Shown here: positions 22,736 through 34,058 of the stretch, piece by piece | How positions within the stretch are numbered: the stretch's first letter is position 1 | Layout: every line of letters begins with the position of its first letter | NCBI RefSeq assembly: GCF_002878395.1 | Contig: NC_061116.1 | Span: 122,246,191-122,310,190, forward strand | DNA: 64,000 nucleotides | Source of the DNA: Capsicum annuum | Lineage: Eukaryota; Streptophyta; Magnoliopsida; Solanales; Solanaceae | Direction: 5' to 3' | Notes under the pieces: model-generated | The model's input: the letters and a program-made list of their open reading frames with translations, nothing else | Told to the model about the DNA's origin: nothing | Database searches by the model: none | Translations under genes and position numbers: made by a program

Positions 22736-24149
22736 ATCCTCATTAGTATCTAAGAAAATAAAAGAAAAAAATCTAAAGCTAAAGTTCAATGTGCCTACTC
22801 TGATTTAGGTATGAGTGGTGGGTACATGTCGTACCAACTGTGTACAACTCATATAACCAAGTCATATCTTATTCAGTGCATGATCCCTTGTTCACTGGTT
22901 TCCTTATGACTCCTCTTAATTAGTCATACCTGCAAGGTACAACTCATTACAAACAGTCATAGGTAGATCAAAAACATTTATTCTAACATAAATCATCCTA
23001 GATAGGTACGACTAAGAGAGTATGAGTTGTATTATCTAGATATGACTCATATGGTCGAGTAGTAACCATTTCCAAACTTTAAATTTATTAGACATCTATG
23101 TTGTTAGTGGGTACGAATCCCATTATGACTCCAGTACCACTACAACATAGAAGTCCAACTTTAAAGGTTGACTCAAAAGCAATTTCCTAAAATACCCACT
23201 ACAAGTTTTAGCTATATCGATCATTTTAGACCACACAAAAATATTAAATCCATTTCCAAAACCCTAGATCTACCCAATTTCCAATTTCTAACAAAAAACA
23301 ATTAAGCTAGATTACCAATAATTCAATATTTAAGTAATCCACAAACCAAGTTCATACTAACAAACACCATTAGTTTCAACTTACAAATTCCAGAAAAATA
23401 CATTGAAGAGCTTACTTGGTACTTGAAGAATCTCTATTCTTAATTTTAAATACTATTTTTTCACAAAATTTGAGTTTAAATCACAAAGAGTGAAAGATTT
23501 AAAGTTGTTGGTATCTTAATCAATTTGAATATATGTTGATTTTATAGATTAATGCTTGAAATTAGGGTTGAAATAATGTGGGTACGAGTTTGTTTAATCG
23601 GGTGCTTGATCGGGTGTCGCTTTTTCTTTTCATTTAAGAGTTAGGATAGGTCAACTCGCGATCTGACTTGGTAAGCATGGGCAATGAGTCATGTATACGA
23701 CTTACACCTGGATTATGGGTTATTTCTTTTACTTGTATAGACCTGGAACTTACCTATTTTTTGGACTAGGTATGACTAAGGGCGATGTGTCGTACCTTGC
23801 GGAAACGACTTATTTTAAGAATCGTATCCATTCTAGAAACTTTCACCTAATTCTAATTTTGGTTTGAGGTTAATATGACTCCTACATTACCAGTCGTACC
23901 ATCTTGGTATGACTTGTAAAGAGTTATATGACCAAAATATTTCAGCTTCTCTGGATATTTTGTGCATTTCTTAGCACTCCACACAGAATAAACATATTAC
24001 CCTATAAGCAAATTAAGTATAAAAAACATGGGTTTTCTCTCATGTGATGCTTGATATAACATCGTAGCACGACTCAGATAAGCTAGATACTCAGATTGTA
24101 CCTTTTAACCCGTGGGTTGCCTCCCGCACAGATTGATTTAATATCTTCA
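22736..24149 (-). repeat. Spacer of element E between integrase and second ORF (unit 1)
   Basis: No coding sequence was recognised. The stretch is rich in GTACGACTCAT/ATGAGTCGTAC-type words at 22810-23150 and 23640-23930. Near 24110 it has CGTGGGTTGCCTCCCGCAC, whose minus-strand form (GGGAGGCAACCCACG) is a block I associate with Athila-type elements just downstream of pol. It matches 53620-55079. Confidence 0.55.
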
Positions 24150-25036
24150 CTCGACGTAATTTCCTTCACAACTTAGTCTTTATCAAGGTAAATATCAACT
24201 ACTTCTTTCACATCTTTTATATTTCCCAACTAGTGGTTCACTCTTTGACCATTTACCTTAAATAAGGACTCACCATCCCTATTCAATTCTAAAGCACCAT
24301 AGGGGTAGAGTCCTATTACCGTGAATGGACCACACCACCTTGAATTTATCTTACCTGGAAACAAATAAAGCTTGGAATTATAGAGAAAACTTGGTCAACC
24401 TTTTTGAATACTATCTTCTTAATTTTGTGGTCGTGATCCCACTCATCATTTCCTTGTAAAATATTAAAATTTCATATGCCCGGAGTAGAAATTCATCCAA
24501 CTCATTCATATTACTTTACCTTGACTTGGTTGCCTCCATCCATTCTAGATTAAACTTCTTTAATACCTATAGTGCCTTATGCTCAAGCTCGATTGGTAAG
24601 TGAAAATCCTTATCGTACACCTACTGGTAAGGTGAGGCACCTATGGTGGTTTTATAAGTTGTACGGTAAGCCCATAATGCATCATCTAACTTTCTTTCCC
24701 AATCAGTCCATTGGCATTCATAGTCTTTACCAATAGGGATTTAATTACTCAATTTGACACTATAACTTTTCTGCTAGTCTGCGGGTGATAAGATGTTGCC
24801 ACCCTATGTCTAACTCCATATTTTTCAAGCATATCTTGAAAAGACGATTTCAGAAATATGAACCACGTTACTAATAATAGCCCATAGAATGCCTAATTGA
24901 CAAATGATGCTTTCTAAAAAATACAGTAACACTGTGTGCTTCATTAGTAGGAAGCATAATTTCTTTCACCAACTTTGAAACATAGTCTACATCCAAAATA
25001 TACTTTATACTAATTGAACTCATCAAAGGACCCATA
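24150..25036 (-). pseudogene. Athila/Tat-like integrase, C-terminal half, element E (unit 1)
   Basis: On the minus strand the fragment starts abruptly inside the integrase core (GPLMSSI, YILDVDYVSKLVKEI, LPTNEAHSV; 25040-24900). It continues through the core's end and into the C-terminal part near 24250-24400, which matches text clearer in the unit 2 copy. Everything upstream of the GP motif is missing: the sequence joins element A's integrase in the opposite orientation at about 25036. Stops and frameshifts make it non-functional. Assignment to Athila/Tat rather than chromoviruses is based on the wording in the 55080-55908 copy. Confidence 0.8.
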
Positions 25037-25680
25037 AGGTTTTGTAGGGTAGGAGGTGTAGATCTTGTATTGGGTGGTTTGAGGTTGGCGAGATGGAAAT
25101 GTTTGGCCCAAATTTGGTTAAACATGCCATGAAAAAGGTGAACATGATTCTATATAGACTTAAAGCTTCCCAAAGGAACCACAAGACCTATGTGGATATG
25201 AGGCATAGGAAGTTAAGAGTTTGATTTTTAGGATAGGGTGTTCTTAAAGGTATCTGCCATAAAGGGAGTGATACAATTTGGTAAGAAGGGGAAACTCACT
25301 CCTCGGTATATTGGTCCGTACTTGGTCTTGAGGAGGGTTGGTAAAATTACATATGAGTTGGAATTGCCTTCTATCTTGAGCTCCATTCACTCGGTGTTCA
25401 ATGTTTTGATATTTAAAAAGTGCATGGGTGATCCTTAGATGGTTGTTCCATTGGAGAAGATGGGTATTTTAGACTCCATGTCTTATGAGGAGGTCTAAAT
25501 TAAAATTTTAGATTAGCAAGTTCATCGATTGCAGAATAAGGATGTAGCTTTGGTAAAGGCCCTATAGAGGAACCACAGGTTAGAAGAGGCTACTTGGAAA
25601 GCCAAAGAGGACATGAAGTCCAAGTATCCATTTCGATTTACTATTCTAGAAAATCATGCTTACGACATCTGTTGTTCTTA
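25037..25680 (+). pseudogene. Truncated integrase and chromodomain tail of element A (unit 1)
   Basis: The fragment begins at the codons for ALYGRR of integrase, the 5' part being absent. It continues with IGWFEVGEMEMFGPNLV and an open stretch at 25238-25438 (FLKVSAIKGVIQFGKKGK, RYIGPYLVLRRVGKITYELEL, HSVFNVLI). The tail EEATWKAKEDMKSKYPF ends near 25630. A TAG stop replaces a codon after MGDP, as in the unit 0 copy. The rest of A's 5' end is replaced by element E in opposite orientation. Confidence 0.87.
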
Positions 25681-25837
25681 ACGTCTTTATTTTCTATCTT
25701 TGTTAAAGAAAAATTGTAAATTCCTTCGTATTTTATTTTCTGTCTTATAGGTAAGAGTAGAGAAGTTTGGGGTTTAATCATTCTAGTCAATTCCTTCTCC
25801 AATCATTCGAGGATGAATGATCCAAGTGGGGGAGAAT
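25681..25837 (+). other. 3' UTR and polypurine tract of element A (unit 1)
   Basis: Noncoding stretch equivalent to 8463-8636. It ends in ATTCGAGGATGAATGATCC and AAGTGGGGGAGAAT, the polypurine tract before the LTR. Confidence 0.8.
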
Positions 25838-28107
25838 AAAAAAACCCTAAAATTTTCCCCTTGGAAATTTCATTTGCTAGGTCACTGTCCAGGTTACGAC
25901 TCATCGTATGAGTCATAAAGTGATCCTAGTCATAAGGTGTACAACAGAGGGTGTTTGGGTTTTCATCTTTGGTTATGACTTAGGGACACGAGTCGTAAGG
26001 ACTCATGATGAGTCATTAGCATCAACCGTAAAAAAATCAGTAAGTTTGTAGCTTGACTCTGCTTTGAGTACAAATGATCACTAAGATATGTGAAGATATT
26101 TTATGACTCATTAGGTGATGTTGTAGGTTGTCTACTGTCAAACCCATTTGAGGTCTGTGTTGTATATAACTAGACTTTATGAGTCATATGGCTTGGTTAT
26201 GAGATGGGTGGTTGAGTCATGAGTTTTACAGTGTATAGGAGTCTAGGTAACATTTATTATTATAACTCTTTGTCACGAGTCATAAGGAGTGATTAGGAGT
26301 CAGGTTGACTTGTAGTCAAAGGCGACACTTTTTCAACTTTTAAGTTGAGGGTACTTTGGAAATTTCCCACCTTAAACCCTTATACCCCATGACTTAAAAC
26401 CATTTTTGGGACTTCATCATTACATCTTTCCCAATAAAATACTCCTAAAATTCTCTCTCAAACTTTTTGTTGAAGTTTAGGCTAAGGTTTCAAAGAAGGT
26501 TACCATCTAGGGTTCTAAGGGTGCTATCTCTTTCAAATTTTTTGGTACTTTAGGCATGTTACTCTTCCCTCATTATTAATTTTTTAAAAGCATGTTATTT
26601 AAAGCATTACTCATGGACCATTGATGTTTGATTTTGAAATATGGGTTGAGGATTCTTAATGCAAATTGTTTAAATGTTTTTTCATGGTATTTATGAAATT
26701 ATTGAGCTTTAATTAATTATTGGTAAATTCATTAGATTGAATGGGAATGGTGGATGGAAGTAGGGGTATAATAGATCCCTAAATTGAATGTTTTGGTATG
26801 GAAATTCGTACTAAACTCAACCCACTTATATAATTGATTTTGGTTTATGCATTTTCACTTTGCTCGACTTATTTCTTGAAACTAATGCATGTTATAAATG
26901 GTTAAATGGTTAAGGATGGTTTTGAAAACTTTGTGAGGTACACGAAAATACCCCAAGTGATTTTAATAATAGAGTCTGCATGGTATATAGGAATCACCTA
27001 AGTGTATGCTAATGTCATTTCTTGCAAGCTATAGTTGGTATGACGATACCACTTAATAATACCTTAATAATTGAATCCTGAAATTGGTGTTATATTTGTG
27101 TGTTAAATTTTATAATTGGCCAATAATAGAGGTTGTAAAGCTAGCCGGTGAAGGTGGAGTGCAAAGGATGGATACTTAAAACTCTTGTTTGCCGACATAA
27201 GGGTTGTTGTTGATGACCATGTGTTTGTGAGGTAAAATGGAATCCCTCAAGACTATATGCGTATATCTAGATCATGGAGGGCAAAGGATATAAGGGAATC
27301 CTTGGCAATTTATGATATCTTTAATTCATTTGCCTACATGTACTAGGGCCTGTTCAGGTAGACCATGGGTTAATTTATGATGGTAAAGCTACACAATTTA
27401 TGTTAAGGTTTAAAATTGCATGCTAAACCTTGTTGCTTATCCTGGAATGGTATATATATATATATATGTAATTGCATATGGTTATTTGCATTCGTTTGAT
27501 TTGAGTTTTTATTAATGTCATCATTTTATCTTTATCGCTAAGTCACAGCTAGTGTTCATCCCTTTAACTGTCTTCAAGCATAGTATACCCACGCGATGTA
27601 GGAACTGACCATACTTCTACTCCTTCTGCTTATTTACTTGATGATTTGGGGAAAACTTTTGAGTTAGACTAAACGGGTGAGCTTCTATACTCTAGAAGAC
27701 CCTATTTCATGCTATGGATTTCCTTATGTTATTAGTATTTCCTTGGTATTGGTTTTGTCTATACCCAGGGGCATGCCCCGACTGGATATTCTTTTATTTT
27801 GATGAGAGACTTTATTGGAATACTATGGGAATGGGAGGTATCGGCATTGGTATTAGTATTGGTTTTGGTATTGGTATTGGTATTATCATTGGGAATAATA
27901 TTGATTGGTCATTTGATTATGGGTGTTTGGTTCTGTTAAAAACTTATTTTAATGTCTTTAATTAATAATATCTTATCTTATTATATGTTAAGAATTCATT
28001 TGATGTTTGGTGTAGGGTGGTTAATGGTTGTTGTATGGGAGGTAGTCTCTAGTCCTAGTTGGACTTGAGATACCCAACATAACTAGGACCTGGTTCAGGT
28101 CATGCCA
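25838..28107 (+). repeat. LTR of element A (unit 1)
   Basis: A 2.27-kb copy of the A LTR. The first two bases have decayed from TG to AA, and the end reads GGTCATGCCA. It is followed by GTTTG and the integrase text of B, exactly as at 10914. It contains the longest GGTATT repeat of the four A LTRs (27837-27892) and a TA microsatellite (27451-27467). Confidence 0.87.
27837..27892 (+). repeat. GGTATT-type hexamer minisatellite in A LTR
   Basis: The sequence is made of GGTATT units with variants AGTATT and GGTTTT. The same place in the other three A LTRs (about 3330, 10668 and 58690) has fewer units. Confidence 0.88.
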
Positions 28108-28740
28108 GTTTGAGGCATTGCATAGTAGGAGGTGCAAAGATCTCCTATTGGATGGTTCGATGTTGGTGAGGCAGAGATATTTGGCCCTGATGTGGTTTCC
28201 CAAGATATGGAGAAGATGAAGGTGATTCGAGATAGGATAAACACGGCCCAGAGTCTCTAAATGTCCTATACATATGTAAGGCAGAGAAAGTTAGTGTTTG
28301 AGGCTTAAGATTAGGTGTTCTTGAAGGTATTTCCTACTAAGAGAGTAATGTGGTTTTTGAAGAAGGGAAAGCTCAGTCCCTGATATATTGGCCTGTACTT
28401 GGTTTTGAGAAGGGTTGGTAATGTTAAACATGAATTAGATTTGCCCTCTAGCATGAGTTCCATTCACCGGGTGTTCTATGTGTCCATGTTATGAAAATGT
28501 ATAAGTGATCGTTTGTGGGTTGTTCCCTTGGAGAATATTGGCATTTTGGATTCATTATCCTATAAGGAGATCCCAGTGAGGATCTTAGATCAGAAAGTTT
28601 GTCGGTTAAAGACAAAAGATGTGGCTTCGATAATTTTTCTATGGCGGAACCAAAAGTCCAAGGAAGATACTTGGGAAGCCGAGGAGGACATGAAGTCTAA
28701 CTATCCATTCCTATCCCCGATTCCAGAAATTCATTCATAA
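28108..28740 (+). pseudogene. Integrase C-terminus and chromodomain tail of element B (unit 1)
   Basis: This matches 10914-11544. It starts FEALHSRR, continues with SPIGWFDVGEAEIFGPDV after a frame change, and has decayed mid-part text. It ends in an open frame at 28513-28740 with IGILDSLSYKEIPVRILDQKV and SKEDTWEAEEDMKSNYPF. The upstream part of B's pol gene is not present in this unit, because the block is truncated within the A copy to its left. Confidence 0.86.
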
Positions 28741-28761
28741 GGTATGTGTATTCTTAATATT

Positions 28762-28885
28762 TTTGTTTTCTGACTTTGTTAAATGAAAAGTTTGTGAATT
28801 CCTTGATTTCTTTATTTTCTGACTGTTAAATGAAAAATTTGTTAATTCCTTAATTTCTTTGTTTTTGAACTTTGTTAAAGGGAAG
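28762..28885 (+). repeat. 49-bp type triplication in 3' UTR of B (unit 1)
   Basis: Copy of the 11566-11691 repeat, with small deletions in the second unit (GACTGTTAAATG instead of GACTTTGTTAAACG). Confidence 0.8.
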
Positions 28886-28956
28886 TGTGGTTGTGTCTCT
28901 ATAGATAAATCATGCTAATGCATACTTGACCCATCATTTGAGGATGAATGATCTTA

Positions 28957-28982
28957 GGGGGGGGGGGGGGGTAGGAGGAGAT
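28957..28982 (+). other. Polypurine tract of B with a run of 15 G
   Basis: Fifteen consecutive G (28957-28971) followed by TAGGAGGAGAT directly precede the LTR start TGAAATAC. The other B copies have broken G-runs here (11763-11775 and 59772-59784), so the run grew by slippage. Confidence 0.8.
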
Positions 28983-30593
28983 TGAAATACATCAGACTTT
29001 GGCCCTTGATAATTTTCTAAGCTTATAGCTCACTGCCTTGGTTACGAATTGACCCTAGAGTTGTAGGGTGTCTTGATGGGTCATGTGAACCATTAATAAG
29101 GTGTTTATTTAATTTAGTTGAGTTTCTTTCTTAGGTATGACTTGAGGACACGATTCATAAAGACTCATGAGGAGTTGTAACAAAATTATGTAAGTTGTTG
29201 GATTGATTCTGCATTTAGTACGAGTTGCTCACTACAAGCCGTAAGGAATCATTATGAGCGGTAAGGACTCGTTATGATTCATAAGGACTCATTACAAGCT
29301 GTAACAATCATCCATAGGATACCTGGTGTTCACTCTATTTGGTTCTTCTCTGGTTATGAGTTGAACCCTATCAATAATAGGGTCTTGTTATGGGTTGGTT
29401 AGTTGAGTTGTATAGATACTAGTGTTGGGGATCCTGGATATTTTAATGGTTACAACTCATGGTGAAGATTCATAAGGTGATGTTACAAGTAGATGGATGA
29501 CTCGTAACCAAGGACGATTCTTTTGCAACTTTTAAGTTAAAGGTACTTTAGACATTTCCCTATTAAAATCCTTCAGACCCCATATCCATAAAACACTTTT
29601 TCGACATTCATGAAACATTTAAATTGATTAAACACTCTCTTTAGTCTCTCTAAATCCTCTTAATCAAGCCAAGCTAAGTTTTACCAATTTGGTCATCTAA
29701 GTATAAAGGGGTTGATTTCGCTCCGTAAATCGTCGTGATTAAAGTATGTTACTCTTCCCTCATAGTAAATTTGTAAAAGCATGTGATTTAAAGTATTGTT
29801 CATGAGTCATTGGCATGTCTTTTAAAATAATGATTGAGCATTTTGAATTCTTAGTATTGAATAATGTTTTCCCAGGGTTTAATTATGGTTTTCCATGCTT
29901 TGATTTTGTGTTTTGCACATGTGTGTGTAGGAGAATGGTGATTTAACTATGGGGTCATGGTTAACCCCCCAAATTTGTGATTTTCCCTTATTTTAGCTTT
30001 AATAATGGTATGTCCTCAACCTGTTTGTGAAATTGCTAATGATAGTGACATTGTAATAAGTTTGAATTGTGTGTTGACTAATGCATTGGCATAAAATGGT
30101 TAATGAATTACAAATGGCTTTATGAAGGCCTTGATGGACATAAATTGATTTAAATTGTAACCTTGGGGTTTGATTGGCTAAATGGGTTCGAGTCCCAAAT
30201 GTTAAATTAATTTGATGTTTTTTATTTGGACAATGGATTCGAGTCCCAGTTGAAGAATTATTTTTATAGCATATTATACACTTTCAAGTGGGGTTGGTAT
30301 GACTATACCAACGGGGTGCCTATATTTATAATAGGTTAATAAATAGTGATGCATATTAAATGTTTTAAATTGGGATTAAAAGTTGTATATGCAGCCAGGC
30401 CATGAAAGTGGGGGTCCTGAAGGACTAACACTGGAAACAACGCTAGCTGGTGCGGGTGTCTAATGATCGGGAGGTTCGAGTCCCCCATATTGAATATATA
30501 GAATGGTAGTTCGACTCCCCTATTTTTTTTAAATTGGTGCTTAAGTCACGTTGATTATGTCAGGGTGTTCAAGTTCCCTATAAAGTCACATAC
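28983..30593 (+). repeat. LTR of element B, part 1 (unit 1)
   Basis: The 5' 1.6 kb of the B LTR, starting TGAAATACATCAG. It carries GGTTCGAGTCCC-like motifs near 30186, 30237, 30472 and 30500. It is interrupted by solo LTR D after CATAC. Confidence 0.86.
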
Positions 30594-33455
30594 TGTAACG
30601 CCCCGAATTTGGTACCCAGAACGCTACACGGTGCCCATCACCCCGAAAGACCACAAGCTAACCCATGAATGATATCAGTAAACTGACCACTATCTAATAG
30701 TAATAATATCATAAATTCGGAAACATGAACCGAAAGTCCATAATGTTCAATACTAGTACATAACTAAAAAATATGGTATAACAATACCAAAACAACTGAG
30801 ATAATTCTCTGAACATACTGTAGTCTTAAAGCCTCTAAACTGTCTGAATAAGGAGTTAATTGGACATGTCCCCAACTAACTCCAACTACTGAAATAAACT
30901 AAAAACTAAAATAGCAATGTGATCATTATCTCCTTGAAGTATGAGGACTCACTGCTAACTCTGATCACTATATCAGGATGCAACTGGGTCTTTGGAACTC
31001 GAGCTTCTAAACCTATAGTATAAGACACCATAACACAAAATCCATCAGTACTTTGAATGTACTGCTATGCAAGTGAGGTAGGTTGAATGCAATAGATTCA
31101 TATGCATGAACAATACTAGCTGACTGACTATCATGAATGTGAGAATACATGCATGCATACGTAACTGTAACTGATATCATGATAGGATTGAATACTGATT
31201 TTTGACTACTGAGTCTACTGACATTGACATCTGAATCACTGATGAGTGAGAAACTGATACTGTATTACTAAATACTGAGGGACTAATATCATGTTACCGA
31301 TAATTGATAACTGTGTCTGACAGTTTTGATTAAGAAAAGCTAGTCTAGTTGACTGTATTAGACAGTTCTGAAGCTGAATGCTAATAAAAAAAGTTCTGAT
31401 AACTGATATATTTGATAACATGAGTGACTATATCTGATAGTCCTGAATCTGATGGAACTAGCTGAGTTTCATATTGTATCCGAGTACCTGAATCTGAGAT
31501 CAATCCTATCTAGCGGGTGATCTCTAAATTTGATATTACCGTTACTGATTGACCATAGTTGAGATCAGTCCTATCTAGTGGGTGATCCTAGAGTCTATTT
31601 CTAATGATAAGTAGTAACTGTATCTAACAATCCTAAATCTATACTACTGAGCTGAATTGACTGTATTTGACAGTCCTAATTCTGTAGCTAAAACTGTGGG
31701 ATGTATTTATCTAACCGACATGCCCCATACTAAGTTAATTAGGGTCCAACCTATAACCCCACCTGGAAAGTGTCAGTACTATGCCACTGGTAAAGACAAC
31801 TGTTGTGGAGTCAGTCCTAATCTAGCGGGTGACCCCTAGGATCAGTCCTATATATTTAAATACGCTAACGGGTGATCCCTGAGTATAGCAGTCCTATCTA
31901 ACTGGTGACATCTCGTACCTGTACTGGATACGTAGTTTTGGAAATTGGGGATTGCTTCTAGGGATCTTAGTCCAATCTAGCGGGTGAGTCCCCATCATTA
32001 GGCTCGCTCGGTGATGAATCCTACTTCCATCTGAAAAACACTGAACTGATTAACTGAACTAAGCTAATTAACTAAACTTAACTGATACTAGTGGTATTTT
32101 CTAGCAGAGCTAAACTAAATTTACTGAGTTTTGTTTATTGGCGGTATGTACTGAGTTCTAAGGACTGACTGAGAATACTGAAGTTACTGAGATTACTGAG
32201 CAACTGAAATTACTGAGATTTTTGAGATTTCCTGAGTCACATGACTGACTAAGTTCTATGGATCATAGCTTGACTGAGGATATAGTGAAAACATGACAAG
32301 GCTCTAGGCACACAACTAAATGTTCAGGTACAAGTACCCCTAGGACTCGATGAGAAGAAACTAACATAGCAGGGCTTACTTGAATAGATTACCAACAACA
32401 CAATTCATAATTCATATATTGAAGCACTTCATCAAACATGCAATATGCATAAGTTTGTACATACATTGGGATTTCATGATATCATACTAGTTGGCCATTT
32501 TTCCTTCATTTAGGCATTTAATAATACACATGGTAGGCGTAGCACATGTAGACAACATTCTACAACAATTAATCATCATGGTTTATCTCTAATTTCATCC
32601 TCCTAGGGTTTATTTATATGTTCACATGAATATACATCTATACAAATCAATTCCATATAAAATTGATCACCCAACATGGATTTGAATTCAATTGATCATT
32701 CTTAACATAAACAAAACATACCCAACACGAAATTCATAAAGAAATACATAAAATTAAACTTAGAAAAGATATTCTTGGGCTTCATGGTCAAAAGGACTCC
32801 ATATATGAACACTACGCATACCTTAGTCATGATTTTATGAGGATTTACAGTGAAACCTTCTTGAATTTGAATCCCAAATAGAAACACAGGCTTGTTCTTG
32901 AGAGAAACTTGAGAGAAACTAGTAAATTTTGGGTAAAGAATGGCTAAATCATTTGTTATTAGGTTTAAATAGGGGTAAGAAATTGACCCTTTTAACTCTT
33001 GGATGCATCTTTAATTTTAGACAAAATTTTCCAATTTTCATCCTTGGAGCGACGCGCCACTATCGCTCCAAGTCACTAGAAAGTGACAAATGAGAAATTG
33101 CAAGGTGGTGCGATACGGAGCTATCACGTTGCCACCTTCTCTGTGACTTGGAAGTTTGGCTCAATGTGCCACTATCACGGAGCAACACTGGAAATTGACA
33201 ATTGCCATTTAAGCTATCTCTACAATGCGCTGAAGGCTTAGGTGATACACTGTCTCACTAAAAAGGCTCTAACTCTTCACCTGGGTATCATATTTGGGTA
33301 AATTTGGTATCGATGGAAAGCTTATTCGATTACCCACATGATAAAATGTGGAAATATTGAAAATACCACGTGTACAAAAGTGGATTAATCTATCAAAGAA
33401 AACTTCTAACATTCTTGGGATACTTTTCAAGCTAGGAAAAGTACGGGGTATTACA
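30594..33455 (-). mobile_element. Solo LTR D inserted in B LTR
   Basis: A 2862-bp insertion with TG...CA ends. On the minus strand it starts TGTAATACCCCGTACTTTTC and ends AATTCGGGGCGTTACA, which is the usual style of Tekay/Del LTRs. It is flanked by CATAC (30589-30593) and TATAC (33456-33460), a 5-bp target duplication with one change. The uninterrupted B LTRs read GTCATATAC at this place, confirming the insertion. It contains six copies of a CCTATCTAGCGGGTGA-like motif (31500-31990) and ACTGA-rich sequence. It is distantly like the C LTR (shared CTAACCGACAT and GTCCAACMT-TAACCC words). No internal region is attached, and short ORFs inside have no known product. Confidence 0.88.
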
Positions 33456-34058
33456 TATACGAATATGAATATTCTTTGGTTCATGTAGATACATGCACTG
33501 AGGCCTTTCTAGATAGGGAGAAGCTGGTCTCAAATAGCCTATGGGTGCCTTTTTATATGACAGTTATGCTACACAGCCCAGGTTAAGGTTTTTGAAGTTC
33601 ATGATAAGCCTTGTTACCTACCCAACATGTGATATTATAAATATTGGGATATGTACTTTATATAGTATTATGCATTGAATGTTGTACTGGTTTTAAACTT
33701 TTATCATGGTATTATTTTGTTCTTCTATACCTAAATTACTTGCTAGTCCTACAACCGCTAACTATCTCGAATGGTGTATCCCCACGCGATAAAGGAGATG
33801 GCCATACTTCAAGATCTCCTACTCAGAGACTTGGATTTGGGATCAAATAGAGTGAGCTTCCATACTATGGAAGGCTCTATTTCATGTTATGGTTTTCTTT
33901 ACATATTGTCTACTTATTTAGACTTGGTTTTGTCTTTTTTGGGGGGCATGTCCCAGTTTTTATCGGCTTTTGGTTTTATAGAGGCTTTGTCCGACTAATA
34001 TTAACTTGGGTGGTTTGGTTTATTTTTTAGTGACAAAAGAATTTTTGGTTACTAGTGG
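33456..34058 (+). repeat. LTR of element B, part 2, 3'-truncated (unit 1)
   Basis: The sequence resumes with TATACGAATATGAATATTC, as in the uninterrupted copies at 13388 and 61395. It runs to about 34058 and then jumps into the E left arm. Relative to the other copies, about 250-280 bases are missing: the LTR end, the primer-site-like sequence and the first bases after it. Confidence 0.8.

Larger units (their letters stand above)
14192..34058. repeat. Composite repeat unit 1 (about 17 kb plus a solo LTR insertion)
   Basis: Order: E left arm, C LTR, remainder of E, 3' part of A with LTR, 3' part of B with LTR. It matches 34059-62170 in order, orientation and junctions. Removing the D insertion (2862 bp) leaves about 17.0 kb. 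See unit 2 and the findings. Confidence 0.8.

Noticed and set aside
27714..27965. Gly/Ile-rich open frame of 83 codons
   Set aside because: It is produced by the GGTATT repeat within an A LTR and is not conserved in the other LTR copies.
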